This document shows, in pieces, positions 47,151 through 54,729 of a stretch of DNA of 64,000 nucleotides. Origin of the DNA: an uncultured Psychroserpens sp. (lineage in GTDB: Bacteria > Bacteroidota > Bacteroidia > Flavobacteriales > Flavobacteriaceae); NCBI RefSeq assembly GCF_947501425.1, contig NZ_CANMVN010000001.1, positions 496,001 to 560,000 of the forward strand, written 5' to 3'. The notes beneath the pieces were generated by a model that worked only from the letters and a program-made list of their open reading frames with translations, searched no databases and was not told where the DNA came from. The position numbers and the translations under genes were made by a program. Numbering within the stretch: position 1 is the stretch's first letter; each line of letters starts with the position of its first letter.

Positions 47151-47247
47151 AAAATAAATGGTTTAAACTAGAGTCTCATAAAGATACTCAAACTTACAAC
47201 GCCTTTATTTATTTGTGAATAGAATTGTCCAAAAGCTTTTTTCAGAG

Positions 47248-47255
47248 TATCTTTG
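47248..47255 (+). promoter_or_regulatory. -7 promoter element of the ctaB gene cluster (TATCTTTG)
   Basis: An exact TAnnTTTG match. It lies inside the longest possible reading frame of ctaB (TTG at 47225), so translation must begin downstream, most likely at TTG 47279. Confidence 0.55.
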
Positions 47256-47278
47256 CAAACGCAATAAAATCAAGTGTA

Positions 47279-48172
47279 TTGAGTACTGCAAAAACATCTA
47301 TTCCAAAAGCATCTGTAATCTCCGATTTCAAGGACATTACTAAAATGAGACTCTCAATAAGTGTAGTGTTTTCAGCACTTGCTGGATATTTGCTTGGTGC
47401 TATTGAAGTTGATCTGTATACATTGGTCTTATTGGCTTTTGGTGGTTACTTCATGGTAGGAGCCTCTAATGCATTTAATCAAATTATTGAAAAAGATCTG
47501 GATGCATTGATGGATCGTACTAAGAATCGACCAGTTCCTGCTGGACGAATGAGTAAGCAATCGGCATTTATAATCGCAACACTTTTTACTATTTCAGGAA
47601 TAGTAGTGCTTTATATTATTAATGAGCGCACTGCAATGTATGGTGCAATTTCGATTTTTCTCTACACTTGTGTGTATACACCTTTGAAAACAAAAACGCC
47701 ATTGGCTGTGTTTGTTGGTGCAATTCCAGGAGCGATTCCGTTCATGTTAGGATGGGTTGCAGCTAGAAATGACTTTGGAATAGAGCCAGGTACTCTATTC
47801 GCCTTACAATTCTTTTGGCAATTTCCTCACTTCTGGGCCATTGGATGGTTCTTGTTCGAGGATTATGAAAAAGGTGGTTTTTATATGCTACCTACAGGAA
47901 AACGAGATAAAGGAACAGCAGTGCAAACCATAATGTATACCATCTGGACTATTTTAATATCTATTATTCCTGTATTTGGAGTTACAGGAGATTTGAAATT
48001 GTCGATTGTTGCGGCAGTTATTGTGTTTTTGCTCGGAATGGTAATGCTTTATTATGCATTTGAGCTATTTAAGAAGCGAACAGCTAAAGCTGCGAAACAA
48101 TTGATGCTGTCTAGTGTATCATACATCACTCTATTGCAAATAGTATATGTTGTAGATAAATTTATAAGATAA
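47279..48172 (+). CDS. ctaB: protohaem IX farnesyltransferase (haem O synthase)
   Basis: CtaB/CyoE attaches a farnesyl chain to haem b, making haem O for the oxidase. The protein is 297 residues from the TTG at 47279 (MSTAKTSIPKASVISDFKDIT), which follows the -7 box and matches the usual flavobacterial N-terminus; no ATG is available before KMRLSISVVF. It has about eight or nine membrane helices and the prenyltransferase Asp motifs NQIIEKDLDALMDRTKNRPVP and the later FEDYEKGGFYMLP. It abuts the subunit III-like gene without any gap, so it heads the second cytochrome-oxidase cluster. Confidence 0.94.
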   Translation: MSTAKTSIPKASVISDFKDITKMRLSISVVFSALAGYLLGAIEVDLYTLVLLAFGGYFMVGASNAFNQIIEKDLDALMDRTKNRPVPAGRMSKQSAFIIATLFTISGIVVLYIINERTAMYGAISIFLYTCVYTPLKTKTPLAVFVGAIPGAIPFMLGWVAARNDFGIEPGTLFALQFFWQFPHFWAIGWFLFEDYEKGGFYMLPTGKRDKGTAVQTIMYTIWTILISIIPVFGVTGDLKLSIVAAVIVFLLGMVMLYYAFELFKKRTAKAAKQLMLSSVSYITLLQIVYVVDKFIR

Positions 48173-48754
48173 ATGGATTTAACCGAAGGAACAATAAAAG
48201 AAAAAAATGATAGAGCCAAACGAATGATGCTTTGGTTTGGGATCATATCTCTAATCATGTCATTTGCTGGATTGACCAGTGCTGTTTTAGTAAGTAGAAA
48301 ACGCGAAGATTGGTTACAAGATTTTGAGATGCCTCAAGCATTTTTAATAAGTTGTATCATTATTGTTATTAGTAGTATTACGTTTATTTTGGCTAAGCGA
48401 GCTCTAAAAGCTAATAATCGAGGTTTAACAACGTCAATGCTATTGCTTACATTTGGATTGGGAATAGCTTTTATTGCCAGTCAGTTTTATGGATTTGGAC
48501 AAATTGTAGATTCAGGCTATTATTTTACTGGAGAAACGTCTAATGTGACCATGAGTTTTATTTATGTAATTGCTTTTGTGCATATTTTACACGTTGTGGC
48601 AGGACTCATTTCATTATTGGTCGTAATTTATAATCATTTTAAACAAAAATATACAGCTACAGAATTATTAGGTATGGAACTCTCTGCTACCTTTTGGCAT
48701 TTTATTGATATACTGTGGTTGTTCCTATTTTTCTTTTTAGCCTATTTGGTTTAA
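48173..48754 (+). CDS. haem-copper oxidase subunit III family protein (short form)
   Basis: This 193-residue protein has five membrane helices and the haem-copper oxidase subunit III signature HILHVVAGLISL and ELSATFWHFIDILWLFLFFFLAYL. It is shorter than mitochondrial-type subunit III and lacks its first two helices, like the bacterial five-helix form. Subunit III stabilises the catalytic core of the oxidase. It begins directly after the ctaB stop. A second, larger subunit III gene follows 128 bases later behind its own promoter, so which one is in the mature complex, or whether both are, is open. Confidence 0.88.
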   Translation: MDLTEGTIKEKNDRAKRMMLWFGIISLIMSFAGLTSAVLVSRKREDWLQDFEMPQAFLISCIIIVISSITFILAKRALKANNRGLTTSMLLLTFGLGIAFIASQFYGFGQIVDSGYYFTGETSNVTMSFIYVIAFVHILHVVAGLISLLVVIYNHFKQKYTATELLGMELSATFWHFIDILWLFLFFFLAYLV

Positions 48755-48855
48755 ATTATAGATCATTTTTTTAAGCTAAAAGCTACTATCCACTCTGGTT
48801 AAGACCGATTTTTTAAATTTTAGAAAAGGATGTTTTTTTAGATAGATAAAATGAT

Positions 48856-48863
48856 TATTTTTG
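48856..48863 (+). promoter_or_regulatory. -7 promoter element (TATTTTTG) before the second subunit III gene
   Basis: An exact TAnnTTTG match in the 128-base gap between the two subunit III genes, 28 bases before the ATG at 48892. Confidence 0.5.
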
Positions 48864-48891
48864 TGCAACTTTTAACAACTAAATGCTTTAT

Positions 48892-49869
48892 ATGGATACT
48901 ACAGTAGCAAATACTGGAACAGAAGGCAAAACTTGGGGTGGTGGTAATAAGCCGCTCAAAGCTAGTTATGGTAAAATGATGATGTGGTTTTTTATCGTAT
49001 CAGATGCCTTAACGTTTTCTGGATTTTTAGCAGCTTACGGATTTTCAAGATTTAAATTCATTGATTCTTGGCCAATAGCAGACGAGGTGTTTACTCACAT
49101 ACCTTTTTATCATGAACCTGCTCCTATGATTTATGTAGCGTTCATGACCTTTGTCTTAATTATGTCATCTGTTACTATGGTACTTGCTGTAGATGCAGGA
49201 CATCATATGAATAAGGCTAAAGTAACATTGTATATGTTCTTAACTATTATTGGAGGTTTAATTTTTGTTGGCTCACAAGCTTGGGAATGGGGAACTTTCA
49301 TTAAAGGTGATTATGGTGCTGTACAAACAAAAGGCGGAAACATACTTCAATTGGTTAATACTGAAGGTGAGCGTGTGGCAATAAGTTCAATAGCTATTGA
49401 TGCTCATGGAGAACGTGTTCAGCATGAACGCAAGAACGGCCTTTGGTTTGTTGATGAAGGTACACTTCCATCTTATACGGTTGATGAGGTTTATAATGGT
49501 TTGGTAGCACATCCTGACGTATTAGTAAGAACCCAAATCATCAATGAAGAAGGCGAAAAGACAGTTTTATCCAGAGAAGAATCTTTGATGCAGATAAAGA
49601 ATAACGGTAAATTAGTAGTTGAAGGAGCTAACCTGAAAGTTAACGAATATGGAACATCGTTATTTGCTGATTTCTTTTTCTTTATTACTGGGTTCCACGG
49701 ATTTCACGTATTTTCAGGAGTAGTGATCAATATTATCATATTCTTTAATGTTATCTTAGGTACTTACGAGCGAAGAAATAGCTATGAAATGGTCGAGAAA
49801 GTAGGTTTATACTGGCACTTTGTCGATTTAGTTTGGGTATTCGTATTTACATTCTTCTACCTAGTTTAA
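48892..49869 (+). CDS. cytochrome c oxidase subunit III with large insertion
   Basis: This protein (325 residues from ATG 48892; an ATG nine bases earlier is also in frame) is a subunit III family member: MMMWFFIVSDALTFSGF, GSQAWEWGTFI, FFFFITGFHGFHVFSG and EKVGLYWHFVDLVWVFVF. Between helices near residues 145 and 250 it has a soluble insertion of about 100 residues rich in charged and beta-type sequence (GGNILQLVNTEGERV, RTQIINEEGEKT, LVVEGANLKVNEYG). Such an insertion is not part of the core fold; it would face the periplasm or cytoplasm and could contact the ACIII part of a supercomplex. Subunit IV follows after 21 bases. Confidence 0.9.
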   Translation: MDTTVANTGTEGKTWGGGNKPLKASYGKMMMWFFIVSDALTFSGFLAAYGFSRFKFIDSWPIADEVFTHIPFYHEPAPMIYVAFMTFVLIMSSVTMVLAVDAGHHMNKAKVTLYMFLTIIGGLIFVGSQAWEWGTFIKGDYGAVQTKGGNILQLVNTEGERVAISSIAIDAHGERVQHERKNGLWFVDEGTLPSYTVDEVYNGLVAHPDVLVRTQIINEEGEKTVLSREESLMQIKNNGKLVVEGANLKVNEYGTSLFADFFFFITGFHGFHVFSGVVINIIIFFNVILGTYERRNSYEMVEKVGLYWHFVDLVWVFVFTFFYLV

Positions 49870-49890
49870 ATTTTATTTATTAGAACAAAC

Positions 49891-50331
49891 ATGGCACACG
49901 AACATAAATTAGCAATATTTAGAGGAACAGTTAAGTTTAAATCTAACACTCAAAAAATTTGGGGTGTACTTATTTTCTTAACTATAGTTACAGCAATAGA
50001 GGTTGTTCTTGGTATTTACAAACCAGAGTTTTTTATGCATACTTGGATGACACCTTTTGAGGGTGGTTTTCTAGCAACACTAGGAAATATATTGTTTTCC
50101 CCAATTATATATATGAAACCTCTAAACCTGATCTTTATTGTACTAACAATAATAAAAGCGTATTACATCACTTGGGATTTCATGCACATGAGAGATGAAA
50201 CCAAAGCTTTAAGAAGAATGGTTGTATGGACTGGTGTATTCTTAATTTGTTATCTTGTTTTTATTTTATTACAAGAAGGTGGATACATAGAAAGTGTTTA
50301 TACTAACGGATTCATCAAAAGAGATTTTTAA
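49891..50331 (+). CDS. cytochrome c oxidase subunit IV family protein
   Basis: This 146-residue membrane protein has three helices (about 22-42, 62-90 and 106-128) and the prokaryotic cytochrome oxidase subunit IV (COX4-pro/CyoD-like) character: NTQKIWGVLIFLTIVTAIEVVLG and KAYYITWDFMHMRDE. It is the small accessory subunit of the aa3-type oxidase. It lies 21 bases after subunit III and ends before a terminator. Confidence 0.85.
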   Translation: MAHEHKLAIFRGTVKFKSNTQKIWGVLIFLTIVTAIEVVLGIYKPEFFMHTWMTPFEGGFLATLGNILFSPIIYMKPLNLIFIVLTIIKAYYITWDFMHMRDETKALRRMVVWTGVFLICYLVFILLQEGGYIESVYTNGFIKRDF

Positions 50332-50358
50332 TATGTTATTATTAGCATAAAGTATATC

Positions 50359-50388
50359 AAAAGGCGGTTTTTTTAAACCGTCTTTTTT
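50359..50388 (+). terminator. terminator after oxidase subunit IV
   Basis: AAAAGGCGGTTT (50359-50370) pairs with AAACCGTCTTTT (50375-50386), with one G-U pair and a TTTT loop. Its T tail merges with the next promoter. Confidence 0.75.
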
Positions 50389-50395
50389 ATTTTTG
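50388..50395 (+). promoter_or_regulatory. -7 promoter element (TATTTTTG) of the SCO/DUF420 cluster
   Basis: This exact consensus ends four bases before the ATG at 50400 and uses the last T of the preceding terminator tail. The transcript would start at or next to the ATG. Confidence 0.55.
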
Positions 50396-50399
50396 CATT

Positions 50400-51122
50400 A
50401 TGGAAAAAAGTAGTGTAAAACGAAATGTAGTATTGGGGATTTTATTCTTTTTACCAGTGGCCTTTTTATTGATGTTATACCCTTCAACTCATAATTATGA
50501 CCCTCTGGAAATTGTAGATGAGGAGGTTTCCGAATTACAATTCTTCTCCTCAAATTCTGACGCTGAACTCCAGCTTGAAGATCATATTACAATTTTAGGT
50601 TTCCTCGGAAAAGAGCCGATAAATAATGTAATCCCTGTTTCCAATCTAAAAGAACTTGTTTACGATAAATTTAAAGGTTTCAAAAAGTTTCAAATAGTCA
50701 TTGTTTTGCCTAAAGGTTCAGAAGAGAGTGCGAAACAACTACAAAAGGAAATTAATAATTATGAAGATATGCGATTTTGGCATTATGTCTACGGGGAACC
50801 CAATGATATTAAATCGCTTTTTAATAGTTTAAAAGTAGAAGAATCTCTAGATGAGAATCTATTCACAGACCATGTGTTTATTGTGGATAAAGATTTAAAA
50901 CAGCGTGGTAGATTAGATGATAGAACAGATAAAGAAATAGAACGAAATGAACCAATCTATCCACTCTATTCTTATGATTGTATAGAAGTTGCTGAAGTGA
51001 AAAACAAAATGAGTGACGACCTTAGAATATTGTTTACAGAATATCGTCAAAAACGTAAAGGAAAGTTTGATTCTTCATCCAGACGTAAAGAAGATATCCA
51101 AAAAGATAAAAACAAAGAATGA
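50400..51122 (+). CDS. membrane-anchored SCO-like protein without Cys motif
   Basis: I do not recognise a named family for this 240-residue protein. It has one N-terminal membrane helix (about 10-28) and a periplasmic domain whose shape resembles a thioredoxin/SCO fold: HITILGFLGKEP, FQIVIVLPKG, then DHVFIVDKDLKQRGRLDDR, which mirrors the SCO segment near its copper His. Neither the CxxxC nor the copper His is present, so it cannot act as a normal SCO copper chaperone. The C-terminus is very basic. It is three bases upstream of a true SCO gene, so a helper role in oxidase assembly is likely by context. Confidence 0.72.
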   Translation: MEKSSVKRNVVLGILFFLPVAFLLMLYPSTHNYDPLEIVDEEVSELQFFSSNSDAELQLEDHITILGFLGKEPINNVIPVSNLKELVYDKFKGFKKFQIVIVLPKGSEESAKQLQKEINNYEDMRFWHYVYGEPNDIKSLFNSLKVEESLDENLFTDHVFIVDKDLKQRGRLDDRTDKEIERNEPIYPLYSYDCIEVAEVKNKMSDDLRILFTEYRQKRKGKFDSSSRRKEDIQKDKNKE

Positions 51123-51125
51123 TCT

Positions 51126-51887
51126 ATGAGCACTAAAAAGACCAATTATTCATATATAGGTATCGCTTTAACTCTATTGGTTTTTGGAATTATATTCATT
51201 CCAAGAATTGTTGATAGAATAAAAGGAGAAGATATTTCGAGAACAGAAAGTAGAAGTGAGGATGTCTCCAAAAATGCTGACGACTATGTCTCAGACCTTA
51301 TGTTTTTGGAAATCAATGGAACGCCAAAAAAAGTGCCGCAGTTTTCTTTTGTAAATCAAGATGGAAAAACAATAACAAATAAAGATTATGAAGGCAAAGT
51401 ATATGTGGTTGAGTTTTTCTTCACAACCTGTCCAACTATTTGTCCGAGAATGAATAGAAACTTAGTACAAATTCAAAACACATTTTCCGATTTTGAAGAT
51501 TTCGGAGTGGCTTCATTCACTATTAACCCTGAGTATGATACTCAAGAGGTTTTAAAGACCTATGCTGAAACCTATGGAATTACAAATCCAAATTGGCATT
51601 TAATGACTGGAGACCAAGAAGCAATTTATGCCTTAGCTAACGTTGGATTCAATATCTATGCAGGTGAAAACCCTGAAGTAGATGGTGGTTTTGAGCATTC
51701 AGGAAACTTTGCGCTTATTGATAAAAATGGTTTTATGAGATCAAGAAAAGATAACTTCGGAAATCCAAAAATATTCTACAAAGGCATCATTAGTGAAGAA
51801 GAAAAAGTAGATGATGATGGTGAAACTGAAGAAATAAGTATGTTAAAACAAGATATTGCTAAACTTTTAAAAGAGAAATACCAGTAA
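51126..51887 (+). CDS. SCO1/SenC family copper chaperone for cytochrome oxidase
   Basis: SCO proteins deliver copper to, and reduce, the CuA site of subunit II. The 253-residue protein has an N-terminal membrane helix (about 8-26) and a thioredoxin-like domain with the copper-binding Cys pair FFFTTCPTICPRMNR and the copper-binding His in HSGNFALIDKNG. FVNQDGKTITNKDYEGKVYVV is the typical entry strand. It is in a cluster with DUF420, and it abuts that gene directly. Confidence 0.94.
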   Translation: MSTKKTNYSYIGIALTLLVFGIIFIPRIVDRIKGEDISRTESRSEDVSKNADDYVSDLMFLEINGTPKKVPQFSFVNQDGKTITNKDYEGKVYVVEFFFTTCPTICPRMNRNLVQIQNTFSDFEDFGVASFTINPEYDTQEVLKTYAETYGITNPNWHLMTGDQEAIYALANVGFNIYAGENPEVDGGFEHSGNFALIDKNGFMRSRKDNFGNPKIFYKGIISEEEKVDDDGETEEISMLKQDIAKLLKEKYQ

Positions 51888-52424
51888 ATGAGTTCAATTG
51901 AGAATACTTCCGAAGAAAAAAAATATAATAAATGGATTGTGGTTTTATCTATTGCCATTCCGTTAGTTGTAGCTGCTTTATTTACGGTTAAAATACCTAA
52001 TGTAGAACCCTTATCTTTTTTGCCTCCTATCTATGCTACTATAAATGCCATTACAGCCTTAATATTAATAATTGCTCTATGGGCAATTAAAAATAAAAAG
52101 ATAAAGTTGCATGAAAATTTGATGAAGTTTGCCATAGCATTATCTGTGGCTTTTCTCGCTATGTATGTGGCTTATCATATGACTAGTGAATCCACAAAGT
52201 TTGGCGGAGAAGGGGCTGTGAAATATGTCTATTATTTTATTTTATTAACTCATATTTTATTGTCAATTGTGGTAATCCCATTTGTTCTTATTACCTATGT
52301 GAGAGCCATTACTAATAATTTTGAGCGACATAAGAAGATTGCTCGAATTACTTTTCCAATTTGGTTGTATGTTGCTATTACTGGTGTAGTTGTTTATTTA
52401 ATGATTTCACCTTATTACTCATAA
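51888..52424 (+). CDS. DUF420 / CtaM-like cytochrome oxidase assembly membrane protein
   Basis: This 178-residue protein has four to five membrane helices and the DUF420 features LPPIYATINAITALILI, LHENLMKFA, and GEGAVKYVYYFILLTHILLS with family-conserved His residues (YHMTS and LTHILLS). The family member CtaM is required for maturation of aa3-type oxidase in Firmicutes, and its His residues may bind haem or metal. It begins on the base after the SCO stop and is followed three bases later by a small Cys-containing membrane protein. Confidence 0.88.
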   Translation: MSSIENTSEEKKYNKWIVVLSIAIPLVVAALFTVKIPNVEPLSFLPPIYATINAITALILIIALWAIKNKKIKLHENLMKFAIALSVAFLAMYVAYHMTSESTKFGGEGAVKYVYYFILLTHILLSIVVIPFVLITYVRAITNNFERHKKIARITFPIWLYVAITGVVVYLMISPYYS

Positions 52425-52427
52425 AGC

Positions 52428-52655
52428 ATGAAACGCAGTCTTATTTTTTTTATTTTTTCAGTTCTGTTTGTCATTCAAACTAATGCACAATGCGCTATGT
52501 GTAGAGCTGTTCTGGAAAGCGAAGAAGGGCAGTCTTCGGCTGAAGGTGTTAACGATGGGATTATGTATTTGATGACTATACCATATATTTTGGTTGCAGG
52601 TATTGGTTTTATGATTTACTGGAAATATTTCCGTAGTAAAAAAGAAACAGCATAA
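52428..52655 (+). CDS. small exported membrane protein with CxxC
   Basis: This 75-residue protein has a signal peptide (MKRSLIFFIFSVLFVIQTNA), then QCAMCRAVLESEEG at the new N-terminus, a short acidic stretch and one membrane helix (about 45-66) with a basic end. The CAMC motif would sit in the periplasm close to the membrane. I know similar small proteins in flavobacterial oxidase clusters only as uncharacterised ones. Context (three bases after DUF420, after SCO) suggests a role in copper or haem handling during oxidase assembly. Confidence 0.78.
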   Translation: MKRSLIFFIFSVLFVIQTNAQCAMCRAVLESEEGQSSAEGVNDGIMYLMTIPYILVAGIGFMIYWKYFRSKKETA

Positions 52656-52760
52656 AAATAACCTCATAGTGTAACAATAATGATATTTATACGTCTTATA
52701 AATATCAATCAAAATCTAATTCTTAACAAATACTTAGCATAATCCAGCATTGGATTTATT

Positions 52761-52768
52761 TAGTTTTG
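52761..52768 (+). promoter_or_regulatory. -7 promoter element (TAGTTTTG) of the ABC export operon
   Basis: An exact TAnnTTTG match 21 bases before the ATG at 52790. It overlaps an in-frame TTG at 52766, arguing for the later start. Confidence 0.5.
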
Positions 52769-52789
52769 TGTGAATTAACCATCCATGCT

Positions 52790-53491
52790 ATGATTCAAAT
52801 CAAAGATTTACACAAATCTTATCATATGGGAAGCAATTCGCTTCACGTTTTAAAAGGTATCAATTTTGATGTGCAAGAGGGTGAACTCGTATCTATAATG
52901 GGCTCATCAGGATCTGGTAAATCAACATTACTCAATATTCTTGGTATGTTAGATGAGGCAGATAGTGGAAGTTATATTCTTGATAACGTTCCAATCAAAA
53001 ACTTAAACGAAAAAATAGCAGCCAAGTACAGAAATGAATTTCTTGGGTTTATTTTTCAATCTTTTAATCTTATCAATTACAAAAGCGCATTAGATAACGT
53101 ATCTATGCCGTTATACTATAAAGGTGTAAAACGTAAAGAGCGTAACGAACGTGCCATGCATTACCTTGAAAAAGTTGGACTAAGTCAATGGTCTCACCAT
53201 TTACCAAGTGAGTTATCTGGTGGACAAAAGCAGCGTGTAGCTATTGCCAGAGCTCTAGCCAGTGATCCTAAAGTTCTATTAGCAGATGAACCTACAGGAG
53301 CCTTAGATACCAAAACTTCCTATGAAGTTATGGAGCTTATTCAAGGCATTAATGATGAAGGGAGAACCATCTTAGTTGTTACTCACGAACATGATATAGC
53401 TCAAATGACCAAACGCATAGTGAATTTGAAAGATGGAGTGATCATTGATGATAGTAAAGTAGAACAAGTAAGAGCCTCACAATATGTTTGA
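52790..53491 (+). CDS. ABC transporter ATP-binding protein, MacB/LolD type
   Basis: This ATPase powers the two FtsX-type permeases encoded next. From ATG 52790 it has 233 residues. Walker A is GSSGSGKST, the Q-loop is GFIFQSFNLI, the signature is LSGGQKQRVAIARAL, Walker B is VLLADEPTGALD and the H-loop is VTHEHD. These features fit the MacB/LolD group (families that act on periplasmic substrates without a membrane translocation path). It overlaps the first permease gene by eight bases, so the two are translationally linked. Confidence 0.93.
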   Translation: MIQIKDLHKSYHMGSNSLHVLKGINFDVQEGELVSIMGSSGSGKSTLLNILGMLDEADSGSYILDNVPIKNLNEKIAAKYRNEFLGFIFQSFNLINYKSALDNVSMPLYYKGVKRKERNERAMHYLEKVGLSQWSHHLPSELSGGQKQRVAIARALASDPKVLLADEPTGALDTKTSYEVMELIQGINDEGRTILVVTHEHDIAQMTKRIVNLKDGVIIDDSKVEQVRASQYV

Positions 53492-54728
53492 TCTTGAACG
53501 TTGGCAGGAAATATTTGAAACGTTGAGCAAAAATAAATTGCGTACGTTTTTAACAGGACTCTCCGTAGCTTCTGGAATATTTATATTGGTTGTACTCCTT
53601 GGTTTTAGTAAAGGCATTGAAAATGGTGTGAAATCACAATTTGAACAAGATGCAACTAATGAGATTTCGGTTTGGACAGGAGTAACAACAAAGGAATACA
53701 AGGGATTAAATCCAGGTCGATATGTTCAACTTAAAAACTCCAGTTTTGAAGCTATTGAAAATGAATTTGATGATTACCTAGAATACAGAACTAAAGATTA
53801 TAACATTTGGGGAGGAAACGTATCCTATAATAACGAAACTGGAAACTACAGGGTTCGAGGGACTTTGCCTGATAATCAATTTATCGAAAATGCCGATATG
53901 GGATCTGGAAGATTTATAAGCCAGTCTGATATTGAAAGCACAAAAAAAGTTGCTGTTATTGGAAATAAAATGAAAACCGATCTTTTTAAAGGAGAAGATC
54001 CTATCGATAAGAATATTCAAATCTTCGGAATGAATTTTAAGGTTATTGGTGTTTATTTTGATCCAGGTGGAGATCGTGAGGAAAGTCAGGTTTACATTCC
54101 TGTATCTACAGCTCAAAAAGTATTTAATGCTGGAGAGAATATAAGAAATATGGGCTTTACGGTGAAAATGGCTGATAACTTTGATGAAGCGGTTGCAATG
54201 TCTACTGCCATATCAGAAGGCATTGAAAGCACACTTAAAGAAATCCATACAGTTGCTCCCGATGATCTAAGCGCTGTAAGAGTAAACAACACACTCGAAG
54301 AGGCACAAAAGATATATTCGCTAATTGCTACAATTCAGGCTGTTTTCTGGTTTGTTGGTATTGGAACCATAATTGCAGGAATAGTGGGTGTTGGAAATAT
54401 TATGCTTATCATAGTTAAAGAACGTACCAAAGAAATTGGAATTAGAAAAGCCTTAGGTGCTTTGCCAATGTCTATTGTTGGTATGATTTTGCAAGAAGCA
54501 GTTTTTGTAACCATGTTTGCAGGTTTATTTGGATTGATTTTTGGCTTGGGACTCTTGGAACTTTTTGGGCCAACAATTGAAAATGATTTTATAAAATATC
54601 CTCAGGTTGACTTTAGTATAGCTTTAACTACTGTGTTTTTATTAGTTACTGCGGGTGCTTTAGCCGGATTTATTCCAGCCTATAGAGCAGCAAAAATTAA
54701 ACCTATTGTAGCACTAAGAGACGAGTAA
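53484..54728 (+). CDS. MacB-type ABC permease, first copy
   Basis: This 414-residue protein has the MacB/FtsX permease plan: one membrane helix near the N-terminus (about 20-40), a large periplasmic domain (MacB_PCD, about 45-260) and three helices at the C-terminus (about 285-310, 330-365, 375-400). Signature sequence includes IMLIIVKERTKEIGIRKALGA and PAYRAAKIKPIVALRDE. MacB permeases do not move substrates across the inner membrane; they drive export from the periplasm through TolC. The gene overlaps the ATPase gene by eight bases and is one base from its paralogue. Confidence 0.92.
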   Translation: MFDLERWQEIFETLSKNKLRTFLTGLSVASGIFILVVLLGFSKGIENGVKSQFEQDATNEISVWTGVTTKEYKGLNPGRYVQLKNSSFEAIENEFDDYLEYRTKDYNIWGGNVSYNNETGNYRVRGTLPDNQFIENADMGSGRFISQSDIESTKKVAVIGNKMKTDLFKGEDPIDKNIQIFGMNFKVIGVYFDPGGDREESQVYIPVSTAQKVFNAGENIRNMGFTVKMADNFDEAVAMSTAISEGIESTLKEIHTVAPDDLSAVRVNNTLEEAQKIYSLIATIQAVFWFVGIGTIIAGIVGVGNIMLIIVKERTKEIGIRKALGALPMSIVGMILQEAVFVTMFAGLFGLIFGLGLLELFGPTIENDFIKYPQVDFSIALTTVFLLVTAGALAGFIPAYRAAKIKPIVALRDE

Positions 54729-54729
54729 T

